This document shows positions 33,335-41,921 of a stretch of DNA of 64,000 nucleotides, one piece after another. The notes under the pieces were generated by a model. That model saw only the letters and a list, made by a program, of their open reading frames with translations, did not search any database and had not been told where the DNA came from. The stretch is from Tamlana sp. I1 (GTDB lineage Bacteria > Bacteroidota > Bacteroidia > Flavobacteriales > Flavobacteriaceae): assembly GCF_015355625.1 (NCBI RefSeq), contig NZ_JACLAF010000011.1:124001-188000 (forward strand), written 5' to 3'. The translations under genes were made by a program, and so were the position numbers. Numbering within the stretch: position 1 is the first letter of the stretch; every line of letters begins with the position of its first letter.

Positions 33335-36300
33335 ATGAAACATTTTTACTACAAACATTTTTTGTTTTTTACATTGTGTATTCTATTTGTTACGCAGGTT
33401 AATGCGCAAATGGATATGATGAATGTAATTCCATCTAATCTCGCAACGCATACCGCGAAACAAACTGGCTCTTGGTTTGATACCAATACTTGGAATACAG
33501 GAACAATTCCTTCAACAGGAGCGTTTGTTTACATTCCCAAAAATATCACGGTTAATTATGAAGGTTCATCCAGTGACCACATTTTTGCAATTCGTGTTGA
33601 TGGGGTTTTTAATTGCAAGCAAACCAATGCCAATCAAACTACAAGGTTGAAATTTGATACTTTCTTTTCTATGCATTCGTCTTATGTTACATTCTTGGCA
33701 AATAAGGCTTCAGACGGAAAAATTATAGTTGAAATTGCCCCTTTCGATATCGAAGCTTATAAATCGGGAACGAATAATTGGTCTGCATCGGCAAAAAATC
33801 ATTTTAAAGATAATGATGTCGTTACTTTTAAAAACAGATCGGGACAAGGTGATGACAGATACAATACTATAGAACAAGCTAATAATGGAGATTTTCAAAT
33901 TATTGAATCTGCAGGTACTGTTATTAACGATGGCGCGGGCGTTTTAGGTCGTTACAGTTGGGACCCTACGCAATTAAGTTTGGGAATGGTAACTATGGGG
34001 CAATTAGAAATTATCGGACAAGAAAAACTGAATATGGCTAAACTAGCAACCGATGCTACTTCGGGACAGAGCAGTATTGAGCTTTCTGAAATACCAACAG
34101 GTTGGAAAAATAACGATGATATTATTATTACCAGTGGGGGGAATGCTATAGCTTCAAACAATGGTGAAGATCAAGTGAAAATTCAGAATATTTCTGGAAC
34201 AACCATTTCATTAACTTCAAATCTTTCTAAAAACCATCAAGGCCGATCTGCCGATCAATTGCATTGTTATGTGGGCAACCTAACACGTAATATTGTATTT
34301 AAATCGCCTTCAACTCAAGTGGTATCTCAACGCGGTCATATTATGGCCATGCATAACGCTGACAATGTACAAATTAAAAACGCCCAATTTTTAAGATTAG
34401 GACGAACAGATAAATCAAAACTATTAGATGATTTTATTTGGAACAATTGGCTAGACCCTAAAGTTTTTGTTTCAAAAATATCGGCATTAGGTCAAGAATG
34501 TGCAGAAATGCGCCCCGTACCAATCAATGAAGTTACAAACCCTAGAGGGCGCTATTCTATTCATTTACATAAATTAGGCGCTGCGTATAACGCAAGCATG
34601 GCAGAGGTTATAGGAAATGTGGTTTGGGATAATCCGGGTTGGGGTATTACTCATCACGATTCTCATGCCGACGTTTCTAAAAATGTCGTTTATAAAATTA
34701 TAGGTGCAGGTATTGTTTCAGAAACCGGAAGCGAAACCGGAACTTGGGACAATAATTTGGTTGTAAATGTAGCCGAAGGCCATAAAACAGACCCTTATAC
34801 AGCGTCATTATATCATGATGATTATTTGTTTTCAGGGCAAGGTTTAGCCATGAAAGGTCGTGCTGTACTATGCAGAAATAACGTGATTGCCAATGTAAAA
34901 CAAGGCGTAGGGGTTATTAATATGAATAACTCCATTAATAACCTAGACCGCTTAGATGCACAAGCATTAGCTACCACTCGAGTGGGGCACGAGGTTGATA
35001 ATTTTCCGCTAAGCATAAACGGTTATAGTAAGGAAGGCGATGGGGTTATGCCTGTTGAAGCCGCCTTAATTATGGAAAATACCTTGGTGATCGATTCTAA
35101 TATGGGATTACGTTCTATTGAACGCGATATGGGGGTTAACCATGAGTCGCGCTCTGTTTTTGATGGATTTGTAGCCTGGGGAACTAAAACAGGTATATCT
35201 ATTACCTATCAAGCCGATTATAGCTTTAAAAATGTTTTTATTTCTGGCGATAATTCTAGTAAAACTTTAGGTGTCGATATGTGGAAACACTCACACAACC
35301 AAACTTTTGAAAACATAAAGATGGTGGATTTAAAGCATGGTATTAAAGTGTCTAAAACGGTATTGAGCGATTCTCAAGGGCCTAAAACTAGAAATAACGG
35401 ATTTACACCCTGGGTTTTTGTGAATTTAGAAACGATTAATGTTGATGAACTTTACGATTTGGAAGTTGATAACCCAAGTGTCAATGGTACTTTTAATTAT
35501 ACAGAGCATACCGATAATGTCATTCATTTAAGTGCTACTGATATTGTTTCTAGACCAACAACATTTACCGTTATTGACGATTCTACCTTTGAAGTTGATT
35601 ATGCTGAAACAGGAGAAAATGCCTTGCGTTTTGAAGTTGATGGTGTTATTACCGATGACTTTGGAAGTTATGATATGGGGATTCAACAAGCTTGGGCTCA
35701 AGGGACTTTGCGTTATGGATACCCTAAACGTATCTATCAATTTGCTTCTCATGCTAAATTTGAAGAATATCTGGCTGCAAACGGTGTTTATAAAGATGAA
35801 AACGATAATAATCAACTGTATTTTATACTTAAAGAAAGCTTGCCCAACCGACGCACTTTTAAGTATACAGAATTTCCAGTTCGCGTAAAAATTAAAAACG
35901 CGCCAACATCTGGCGTCTTTGCAAACGCTAAAGTAGAAACTGCGGCAGCTCTAGAACCAAAGGATCAAATGATTAGTCGTTTGGCAACTGTTTCGCAAAG
36001 TTCTACACGAAGTAATTTAAGTTATACCGATGGAACACACCCAACAGCTACCATTACATTAGAGGCAGAAAAGGCTGTAGATGGAAATAATAACGGACGT
36101 TTAAATGCGCAATATTACCAAAGAGGTTTAGTGCCAGTGGGAAGTTTTTCTCAAACTAAAGAAGAAAGTGAACCTTACTACGATTTAGATTTCGGAGAAA
36201 TTAAGCAGATTAGTTATTTCGATATTTGGAACACCGTAGAACTTAATGGTTCCGATATTGAAACCGTTTCTAATCATTTTAAAAACTTCTCTGTATTTAT

Positions 36301-36772
36301 ATCAGATACACCATTTACAAGCACAACTTATGCTGGCTCTAAGTCGGAAGCCGATTATCAGTACGATAAAAATGCAACGCCAACTCGTAAGTTTTCTCAA
36401 AATAATTTGAATGCTATTGGACGGTATATGCGTATTCAGTCGTCGCACCCAAGCAATATCAAACTTAAATTCGCAGAAATTGAAGTGGTAGGACGTACTT
36501 ACACAGGAACTTTAAGTAAAGATATCATTGCCGAAAACTTAATTAAAGTATATCCAAACCCAACGGAAGGCCTTTTAAATATAAAGCTAAATAAGAATTA
36601 CAATAATGTAAATATTAGTATTTATAATTTATTAGGACAAACCGTGTTGATAAAACACTTTGATAATTTAACCCATACCCAACTGCAATTTAATGGGGCT
36701 GCAGGTTTATATTTTGTGAAGATTACTGGCGATAACAGTTTAAACGCTTTGCTTAAAATCGTTAAAGAGTAA
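33335..36772 (+). CDS. Large secreted G8 / parallel beta-helix protein with discoidin-like and T9SS domains
   Basis: An 1145-residue protein with signal peptide (TQVNAQ). Residues 40-160 match a G8 domain (TGSWFDTNTWNTGTIPSTG, then VYIPKNITVNYEG). The following beta-helix region has RGHIMAMHNADNVQIKNAQF and LGRTDKS near 340, features shared with CEMIP/TMEM2-type proteins, which bind or depolymerise hyaluronan in animals. A discoidin-like module (about 890-1060; KAVDGNNNGRLNAQYY) and a T9SS domain (IKVYPNPTEGLLNIKL) follow. It is a single-gene unit divergent from the sulfatase operon. A role in cleaving or binding a uronic-acid or sulfated glycan is inferred only. Confidence 0.82.
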   Translation: MKHFYYKHFLFFTLCILFVTQVNAQMDMMNVIPSNLATHTAKQTGSWFDTNTWNTGTIPSTGAFVYIPKNITVNYEGSSSDHIFAIRVDGVFNCKQTNANQTTRLKFDTFFSMHSSYVTFLANKASDGKIIVEIAPFDIEAYKSGTNNWSASAKNHFKDNDVVTFKNRSGQGDDRYNTIEQANNGDFQIIESAGTVINDGAGVLGRYSWDPTQLSLGMVTMGQLEIIGQEKLNMAKLATDATSGQSSIELSEIPTGWKNNDDIIITSGGNAIASNNGEDQVKIQNISGTTISLTSNLSKNHQGRSADQLHCYVGNLTRNIVFKSPSTQVVSQRGHIMAMHNADNVQIKNAQFLRLGRTDKSKLLDDFIWNNWLDPKVFVSKISALGQECAEMRPVPINEVTNPRGRYSIHLHKLGAAYNASMAEVIGNVVWDNPGWGITHHDSHADVSKNVVYKIIGAGIVSETGSETGTWDNNLVVNVAEGHKTDPYTASLYHDDYLFSGQGLAMKGRAVLCRNNVIANVKQGVGVINMNNSINNLDRLDAQALATTRVGHEVDNFPLSINGYSKEGDGVMPVEAALIMENTLVIDSNMGLRSIERDMGVNHESRSVFDGFVAWGTKTGISITYQADYSFKNVFISGDNSSKTLGVDMWKHSHNQTFENIKMVDLKHGIKVSKTVLSDSQGPKTRNNGFTPWVFVNLETINVDELYDLEVDNPSVNGTFNYTEHTDNVIHLSATDIVSRPTTFTVIDDSTFEVDYAETGENALRFEVDGVITDDFGSYDMGIQQAWAQGTLRYGYPKRIYQFASHAKFEEYLAANGVYKDENDNNQLYFILKESLPNRRTFKYTEFPVRVKIKNAPTSGVFANAKVETAAALEPKDQMISRLATVSQSSTRSNLSYTDGTHPTATITLEAEKAVDGNNNGRLNAQYYQRGLVPVGSFSQTKEESEPYYDLDFGEIKQISYFDIWNTVELNGSDIETVSNHFKNFSVFISDTPFTSTTYAGSKSEADYQYDKNATPTRKFSQNNLNAIGRYMRIQSSHPSNIKLKFAEIEVVGRTYTGTLSKDIIAENLIKVYPNPTEGLLNIKLNKNYNNVNISIYNLLGQTVLIKHFDNLTHTQLQFNGAAGLYFVKITGDNSLNALLKIVKE

Positions 36773-36788
36773 AATTCATTTAAAAATT

Positions 36789-36801
36789 AGTCGCAGTTTA
36801 C
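36789..36801. repeat. Outer inverted repeat, left end
   Basis: AGTCGCAGTTTAC, perfect inverse of 38,473-38,485. It starts 16 bases after the G8 stop codon. Confidence 0.8.
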
Positions 36802-36807
36802 ATGGTT

Positions 36808-36817
36808 GTTAGCTCTC
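36808..36817. repeat. Middle inverted repeat, left arm
   Basis: GTTAGCTCTC, inverse of 37,550-37,559. With one mismatch the match extends further (ATTT against GTTT). Confidence 0.7.
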
Positions 36818-36826
36818 ATTTCAAAT

Positions 36827-36859
36827 AAACACGTGTTGCAAAAGTTAAAACAAACACGT
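36827..36859 (+). promoter_or_regulatory. Candidate autoregulatory site of the toxin-antitoxin pair
   Basis: Two copies of AAACACGT (36,827-36,834 and 36,852-36,859) 25 bases apart; the first is part of the 10-bp palindrome AACACGTGTT. Its place just before the antitoxin gene suits binding by an antitoxin dimer. This is suggestive only. Confidence 0.4.
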
Positions 36860-36882
36860 ATTTTTGTTAAAAAGCAAATAGT

Positions 36883-37137
36883 ATGAATACGAAATTAACT
36901 TTGACAATAGAAAAAGAAGTCATCAAAATCGCCAAAGAATATGCTAAAGAGAAAGGATTAAGTCTTTCTGAAATGGTAGAAAACTATTTCAAATTTGTTA
37001 CGGTAAAAAGGATTAAACTTAAAGAAAAAGAACTTTCACCTAAAGTTAGAAAACTTAGAGGAATTATAAAATCTGAAAATGACCTTGACTACAAAAAAAT
37101 ATTAACTGAAGAACTTTCAAAAAAGTATGGAGTATAA
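36883..37137 (+). CDS. Antitoxin (DUF6364-type, ribbon-helix-helix-like)
   Basis: An 84-residue protein: MNTKLTLTIEKEVIKIAKEY begins with a short strand and helix typical of ribbon-helix-helix antitoxins, followed by KGLSLSEMVENYFKFV, the DUF6364 pattern, and a charged C-terminus ending KKYGV that would bind the toxin. Its stop overlaps the PIN gene by 11 bases, the usual antitoxin-toxin arrangement. It should neutralise the toxin and repress its own promoter. Confidence 0.82.
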   Translation: MNTKLTLTIEKEVIKIAKEYAKEKGLSLSEMVENYFKFVTVKRIKLKEKELSPKVRKLRGIIKSENDLDYKKILTEELSKKYGV

Positions 37138-37558
37138 GCTTTTTGTTGACTCGGATGTAGTCATTGACTTTTTTACCGATAGAGCACCTCACGTAAACCC
37201 TGCAAGTGAACTCTTTGAACTTAACGAACAAGGAAATATAAAATTGTACTTGTCAGCTTTAAGCATTAATAACATTTATTATATAACAAGAAGATTTTTA
37301 GGACATAAAAAAACACTTGAAGTCGTTGAGTTGTTAACCGAAATGACGGAAATTATAGGAACAACAAAAAAGGAAATTATTCAAGCATTGAAAAATAATT
37401 TTACTGATTATGAAGATTCCGTTCAATATTCTTCTGCTTTGACAATTAAAGATTTGGACGCAATTATTACACGAAATGTAAAAGATTACAGAAATTCTTC
37501 GATTGCCGTTATGACACCGCTGAATTTTCTAAAAATGAAAGAAAAAAACGAGAGCTAA
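37127..37558 (+). CDS. PIN-domain toxin (VapC-like ribonuclease)
   Basis: A 143-residue PIN-domain protein. Acidic residues expected for the metal site are seen: KLFVDSDVVIDFFTDRAP at the N-terminus, DYEDSVQYSSA near residue 105, and IKDLDAIITRNVKDY near 118-132. PIN toxins cut RNA, often tRNA or rRNA. The stop codon lies inside the right arm of the 10-bp inverted repeat (37,550-37,559), as in cassette-type genes. Its presence inside a polysaccharide locus is best explained by insertion. Confidence 0.85.
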   Translation: MEYKLFVDSDVVIDFFTDRAPHVNPASELFELNEQGNIKLYLSALSINNIYYITRRFLGHKKTLEVVELLTEMTEIIGTTKKEIIQALKNNFTDYEDSVQYSSALTIKDLDAIITRNVKDYRNSSIAVMTPLNFLKMKEKNES

Positions 37559-37559
37559 C
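37550..37559. repeat. Middle inverted repeat, right arm
   Basis: GAGAGCTAAC, perfect inverse of 36,808-36,817. It contains the TAA stop of the PIN toxin gene. Confidence 0.7.
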
Positions 37560-37568
37560 GTTATACGG

Positions 37569-37579
37569 TGTTGTGTGTA
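37569..37579. repeat. Inner inverted repeat, left arm
   Basis: TGTTGTGTGTA, perfect inverse of 38,332-38,342. The adjacent bases (TTATACGG on this side, TTGGATATAA on the other) are also similar when inverted. Confidence 0.7.
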
Positions 37580-37581
37580 GT

Positions 37582-38328
37582 TTATTTCATTCGGATTTGT
37601 TTCTTTTCATTATATAAATTAATTCTTCCATATTTATCTCTACATTTTATAAATCCATATACTTCAAATGTATTTATATCAATAGTATCTAATATTCTTA
37701 CTCCTTTAGAATTATAATAGATATTTCGATTAAAATGATATACATATTTCGAATCCGAAGAAATTCCTCCACTTTTTGGGTATACAGTTAAATTATCATA
37801 TTCAGAGGATGGTACTTTAACATTATTAATGAAATAACTACATCCATCTCTTGTCCACCGTCTATAGCTATTTTCAATACTGTCGTTAAAAACGAATTCA
37901 AAATTTTCAACAGAGCAAACATTCAAAGCATGATTTTTATAATAAATATTTCGATAATCTTTTGAATAGTAATTATTGATTATTTCAAACTGTTTAGAGC
38001 TTGAATTTGTTATTGAATCTCCGTAGTAGTATGTTCTATATTTATCAATAGAATATCCTCTTTTTAATCTTTCAAAAGTATTTGGATCTGCACCTTCAAT
38101 AATTTTTTGTTTGAAGAATACAAAATTTTTATCTTTCCCATATCTTCCTTTAATATGCTTGAAGGTGTTTTTGTCGGCATTGCTGATTTTCCTTTCAACT
38201 CTACCTTGTCCTGTATTCCATTCAATATAATATACTCCGTCCTTACGAATATCATAAGGTGAGCAACTTAAAATCAATGTAACTAGTATTAAGAAAGTTG
38301 AAATTTGGAAAAGATGTCTTTTTTTCAT
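37582..38328 (-). CDS. DKNYY-family lipoprotein
   Basis: A protein of 248 residues starting at MKKRHLFQ (38,328); the ATG 15 bases earlier only adds MLCVI and lies in the repeat region. A lipobox (VTLILSCSP) is followed by repeats of the DKNYY type, in which a residue description is followed by tyrosine-rich strands (GKDKNFVFFKQKIIEGADPN, DKYRTYYYGDSI, SKDYRNIYYKNHA, SKYVYHFNRNIYY). Such proteins are predicted surface lipoproteins of unknown role, often in variable genome parts. It lies in the opposite direction to the toxin-antitoxin pair and is flanked by the inner inverted repeat. Confidence 0.75.
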   Translation of the reverse strand: MKKRHLFQISTFLILVTLILSCSPYDIRKDGVYYIEWNTGQGRVERKISNADKNTFKHIKGRYGKDKNFVFFKQKIIEGADPNTFERLKRGYSIDKYRTYYYGDSITNSSSKQFEIINNYYSKDYRNIYYKNHALNVCSVENFEFVFNDSIENSYRRWTRDGCSYFINNVKVPSSEYDNLTVYPKSGGISSDSKYVYHFNRNIYYNSKGVRILDTIDINTFEVYGFIKCRDKYGRINLYNEKKQIRMK

Positions 38329-38331
38329 AAT

Positions 38332-38342
38332 TACACACAACA
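38332..38342. repeat. Inner inverted repeat, right arm
   Basis: TACACACAACA, perfect inverse of 37,569-37,579, located 3 bases before the DKNYY start codon. Confidence 0.7.
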
Positions 38343-38472
38343 TTGGATATAAGTAATTGCTTGTTCTAGCCTACTTCTGAAAATCTTCGCGGATTTTTAG
38401 TCTGATGTGTATTTGTTAAATCAACCGCTAAACCCACGAAACTACTCATAGTCGAGACCGTTTTAGGTAACA
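38343..38472. repeat. Non-coding block of the inverted-repeat module
   Basis: About 130 bases without a reading frame. It contains a small hairpin (AAAATC-TTCGCG-GATTTT, about 38,381-38,398) and less AT-rich segments (CCACGAAACTACTC, GTCGAGACCG) unlike normal intergenic DNA around it. Its appearance is that of a dispersed repeat family; no other copy is in this window. Confidence 0.5.
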
Positions 38473-38485
38473 GTAAACTGCGACT
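38473..38485. repeat. Outer inverted repeat, right end
   Basis: GTAAACTGCGACT, perfect inverse of 36,789-36,801. It ends 16 bases before the stop codon of the minus-strand sulfatase at 38,502, the same distance as on the left side. Confidence 0.8.
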
Positions 38486-38501
38486 TTATTATGTAGGATT
38501 A

Positions 38502-40172
38502 CTATATTTTGGTTTTTGAAATTTCAGTTTCTTTATAACCAATACGTTGTGCCATGGTGTAAATGAATTGCCCTTGTTTTACGTTTATTGGTTTTGAATA
38601 CACTTGCCATGGGCTATTAAAATCGAGTTTTTCTTCAGATGTATCTGAAATAATATAGGCTATTGAAGCACCTTTGGTTTTAGAATTCAAGGAAACTACA
38701 CCCTTATTATTTTTTACTTCTACTGAAGCTGTTACAGGCTGCTCAAAATTAGGCCACATGTTTTTTATTAATTGGTTCTCAGGCAACATGCCTAAATCGG
38801 TATGGGAGTCACGAAACTTTAGTAAAGCCGTTCGCATGCGTTTTTTAACATCAGAAAATTTTGGGTTATCGGCTAAATTATGTAACCTGTTTGGGTCGTT
38901 TTTTATATCGAATAATTCTTCATCTTGTTTCGGTTGAAACCAAGTGCTTTGTACAGCGTTTAATTTGTTTTCATCACGAAGCTGAATCATTTCTTTCATC
39001 ATAGGGACTTGCAAGCGGTATGAAATATCTTTATACCACAATTTTTCAGGAAAATCATTAATCACATAAAGGTATTGTTTGTCGTATACCGCACGCGAAC
39101 GATCGGTTATTTCATCAAAACGATCGGAGGTTCCAAAAACATAATCTCTAGGTTGGCTATCTTTTTCACCCATAAAAGCATTGCCTTGAAGATGATTTGG
39201 AATTTCGGCACCAGCCAAACTTAAAATAGTAGGCGCTAAATCTACAAAGGAAACCAGACGATCGGTACGGCCTTTAGTGCCTTTTAAATCCTTCACCATA
39301 AAAGGTACGTGTAATCCACTTTTGTGTATGTCACGTTTTTGTCTTGGTAATGGTCCACCATGATCGCTGTAGAAAAATATGATGGTGTTATCGTAAAGTC
39401 CGTCTTTTTTAAGCTGCGCAATTAATTTCCCAACCTGCTGGTCTAACAATTCAATATTGCTATAATTACGAGCCACATTGGTTCTAGATGTTTTGGTATC
39501 TTGATAATAAGGGGGTAGAGGTACGCTGTCTGGATTAACCGTTAGGGGTAATTTGCTGTTCTTCCAGATTTTACTTTCGTGGGTTATATCAAAATTAAAT
39601 ACAGAGAAAAAGGGTTGGCCTTTGGCACGATTTCTCCAATGTGCTTGTGCATTATTTTGATTCCAAACCGTTACAGGCGCTGCAAATTGATAATCTGTTT
39701 TTTGATGATTGCTCGTAAAATATCCCGCTTCGCGTAAATATTCTGGGAAACATTTTATGTATTCTGGGATTACTGCGGCATATTCAATAACGGGGTTGCC
39801 TTCTAAATCGACAACATTAGTTTCCTTTTTATAATTTCTATTTCCCCAAGATTGAATATCTTTTCCTGTGCGCATGTGCATGGTACCTAAAGTTGTAGGA
39901 TACATGCCTGTTACAATAGCAGACCGGCTTGGCGCACAAACACCAACAACAGCATAAGCGTTATCGTAAATTAAGCTTTCTTTAGATAAAGCGTCTAAAT
40001 GAGGCGTTTTAGCCGTGTTATCGCCGTAGAAAGAAAGGGTAGGGCTAATGTCTTCACAAACAATCCAAAGGATATTAGGTTGTTGTTTAGCAATTTCAGG
40101 GGCTTTTTTGTCCTGTTCTACTTTACAGGATAGATTTAAAATAACTAAAAGTGAAAATAAAATAGGTTTCAT
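38502..40172 (-). CDS. Sulfatase (S1_8/N-sulfoglucosamine sulfohydrolase-like), lipoprotein
   Basis: A 556-residue lipoprotein (ILNLSCKVE, Cys16). NILWIVCEDISPTLSFYGD starts at 33; Glu replaces the first metal Asp, a pattern seen in SGSH-like bacterial sulfatases. Formylglycine Cys79 lies in VCAPSRSAIVTG. FYSDHGGPLPRQKRDIHKS near 268 is the metal-binding segment. The C-terminal 75 residues add a beta-rich module (VEVKNNKGVVSLNSKTKGAS). It is the distal gene of the susC operon and shares one base with the GH10 stop/start junction. Confidence 0.9.
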   Translation of the reverse strand: MKPILFSLLVILNLSCKVEQDKKAPEIAKQQPNILWIVCEDISPTLSFYGDNTAKTPHLDALSKESLIYDNAYAVVGVCAPSRSAIVTGMYPTTLGTMHMRTGKDIQSWGNRNYKKETNVVDLEGNPVIEYAAVIPEYIKCFPEYLREAGYFTSNHQKTDYQFAAPVTVWNQNNAQAHWRNRAKGQPFFSVFNFDITHESKIWKNSKLPLTVNPDSVPLPPYYQDTKTSRTNVARNYSNIELLDQQVGKLIAQLKKDGLYDNTIIFFYSDHGGPLPRQKRDIHKSGLHVPFMVKDLKGTKGRTDRLVSFVDLAPTILSLAGAEIPNHLQGNAFMGEKDSQPRDYVFGTSDRFDEITDRSRAVYDKQYLYVINDFPEKLWYKDISYRLQVPMMKEMIQLRDENKLNAVQSTWFQPKQDEELFDIKNDPNRLHNLADNPKFSDVKKRMRTALLKFRDSHTDLGMLPENQLIKNMWPNFEQPVTASVEVKNNKGVVSLNSKTKGASIAYIISDTSEEKLDFNSPWQVYSKPINVKQGQFIYTMAQRIGYKETEISKTKI

Positions 40173-41917
40173 TAGAGTTCAATTTTTATAAAGTTTTGAT
40201 GTCTTGGTTGCACTAAAAATGTTCCGGTTATCACTTTACCATTTTCAACAAAAGCATATTCGTATTCGCCATAAAAACCTTTTGCTTTAAGGTTTCCAGT
40301 GGCATCGGTTACCGCATTTAAGTCGGTTTTCCAGGCGCCATCAACTAAAGAGAAATAAGCTTTACCCATAGCACCAATGTCGCCATTTTCTTTAAAAATA
40401 TCAACTTTTTTCTTGGCATTTTCGGTATAGCCCCAAAACAAAAACTCAGAGACGTTTGGGTGCGAAAAGGCAGCAATCATAAAATCGCGGGTGTATTGTT
40501 CTCTAATTTTAGGCTCTTGAATGTCCATGGTAAACTCTGAAATACTAATTTGTTTTCCTAGCGTCGCATAAAAGGCTAAAATTTCTAAAACGCGTTCTGG
40601 AGGAGTGAGGTCGCTACCAATATGACTTTGAATACCTATACCTTGTACTAAACCGTTGGTATTTTCGTCTATACGTTTTATAAAATCGTAATACCATTGT
40701 TGTTTTTGGGTGTCTAAACCACCTTTACTAATAATACCGTATTCGTTTGTAAAACGTCGTGCTTGCGGTTGTAAAGCTTTTGCACTTTTAAAACCTTCGT
40801 ATAAAATATCTTCCGAACCGGTTATAGTTTGTAAATCTTTGTTGGTGTAAGCTTCGTTAACCACATCCCAGTTAGAAATTTGTCCTTTTGTGAGCGTTAA
40901 AACATTGGTTACATGTTCGTGCATTAAGCTTTTTACTTTTTCAGGGTTGTCTTTGTTTTCCTTAATTTTAGGCGTTAAATAACGAAATCCTGGCCAAATT
41001 AAAACATGACCTTTAACATGAATAGCGTCGCTTCTTAATTGCGTAATCGCATCTAAAGTTGCTTGTCTGGATTTAGGCTTTTCCCAACTTTTAATTTTTA
41101 AATCGTTTTCAAAAACCGCAAGATTGAAGGCTTTTTTAAAGTTTTTATATTTTGAATTGTCTTCAACAACATCTTTGGCATTAAGTGCTGCACCAAAAGG
41201 AAAACTGTGTTTTATTAATTTAATGTGTACTTTTTTATGCGGTATTACCGTTCCGTTTTTTGTTAAGTGTAATTGAAATTGGCCTGTTCTAATGGCTTCA
41301 ATACGTTTGTTAGCTTCTATACGCCATTGGGCATCGGCTTCCATGCCTGCATAGGTGATTTCTGTTTTTGGTAAATCTTCAAAAGCGGTACCTTCTGGGA
41401 AACTTTCAAATTTCAAATTCTTAATAAGAAAGGATTGTTCTCTAAATCCGAATTGCATCACAATGCCTAAATCTTCTTTCTTAACGTATCGGTTCGTTTC
41501 AAAAGGAATGTAGTAGGTTTGCCAATTGCTAGAAAACGTTTGGGTAGAAGCGATGTTACCTTGATAATTATCGAGTTGTTTGAAGATAAATAGAGCTTTG
41601 GCTTCACCAGTTTCTAAACTTGAGGTCATCGTTTTCGCTTGAAAAGATAAAAGAAAAACACGGCCTTTTTTATAATTACTTTTTGTTATGTGAAAGTTGG
41701 ATGATAAATTGTGTATAAACTTGGGTTCTTTTTCGGTTTTAAAAAGAAGCTCTAAGCTATCGGTTCCAACGTTCATTTTTTCAACTTTACCATAGTCTGG
41801 ATTTGCTGAAATAAATTTTAAGCGTTCGGCTATAATTAAATCCTGTCCTTTAGGATTATTTTGAGCTAAAGCGCTAAAGCCAATGATTAATATGATGAGG
41901 TTTAGAATATTTTTCAT
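40172..41917 (-). CDS. GH10-like endo-beta-glycanase (xylanase clan), with N-terminal beta-sandwich
   Basis: A 581-residue protein with signal peptide (FSALAQ). Residues 45-175 form a CBM-like beta sandwich and 195-535 a GH10 barrel: GAALNAKDV near 242, IHVKGHVLIWPG near 299-310, the acid/base Glu355 in WDVVNEAYTN, IGIQSHIG near 427, and the nucleophile Glu461 in ISEFTMD (ITELD in ordinary xylanases). Spacing and motif order are those of GH10, but several residues differ from plant-xylan enzymes, so specificity for another backbone is possible. It lies between a sulfatase and an esterase. Confidence 0.85.
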   Translation of the reverse strand: MKNILNLIILIIGFSALAQNNPKGQDLIIAERLKFISANPDYGKVEKMNVGTDSLELLFKTEKEPKFIHNLSSNFHITKSNYKKGRVFLLSFQAKTMTSSLETGEAKALFIFKQLDNYQGNIASTQTFSSNWQTYYIPFETNRYVKKEDLGIVMQFGFREQSFLIKNLKFESFPEGTAFEDLPKTEITYAGMEADAQWRIEANKRIEAIRTGQFQLHLTKNGTVIPHKKVHIKLIKHSFPFGAALNAKDVVEDNSKYKNFKKAFNLAVFENDLKIKSWEKPKSRQATLDAITQLRSDAIHVKGHVLIWPGFRYLTPKIKENKDNPEKVKSLMHEHVTNVLTLTKGQISNWDVVNEAYTNKDLQTITGSEDILYEGFKSAKALQPQARRFTNEYGIISKGGLDTQKQQWYYDFIKRIDENTNGLVQGIGIQSHIGSDLTPPERVLEILAFYATLGKQISISEFTMDIQEPKIREQYTRDFMIAAFSHPNVSEFLFWGYTENAKKKVDIFKENGDIGAMGKAYFSLVDGAWKTDLNAVTDATGNLKAKGFYGEYEYAFVENGKVITGTFLVQPRHQNFIKIEL

Positions 41918-41921
41918 AGGA

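Larger units (their letters stand above)
36789..38485. mobile_element. Nested inverted-repeat module carrying a PIN toxin-antitoxin pair and a DKNYY gene
   Basis: A perfect 13-bp inverted repeat (AGTCGCAGTTTAC at 36,789-36,801; its complement at 38,473-38,485) encloses 1.7 kb between the convergent G8 and sulfatase genes. Inside, a 10-bp pair (GTTAGCTCTC) brackets the toxin-antitoxin genes, an 11-bp pair (TGTTGTGTGTA) brackets the oppositely oriented DKNYY gene, and a 130-bp non-coding block leads to the right end. No transposase or integrase is present and no target duplication is evident. It looks like a cassette or non-autonomous mobile element; the class is not known. Confidence 0.55.

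Noticed and set aside
36808-37559. Interpretation of the middle repeat as a true integron attC site
   Set aside because: GTTAGCT is close to but does not match the GTTRRRY core, no integrase gene is present and the paired-arm structure of attC is not clear.
36778-38495. Target-site duplication at the ends of the inverted-repeat module
   Set aside because: The bases outside the 13-bp ends (AAATT on the left, TTATT on the right) are AT-rich but not the same; no duplication can be claimed.
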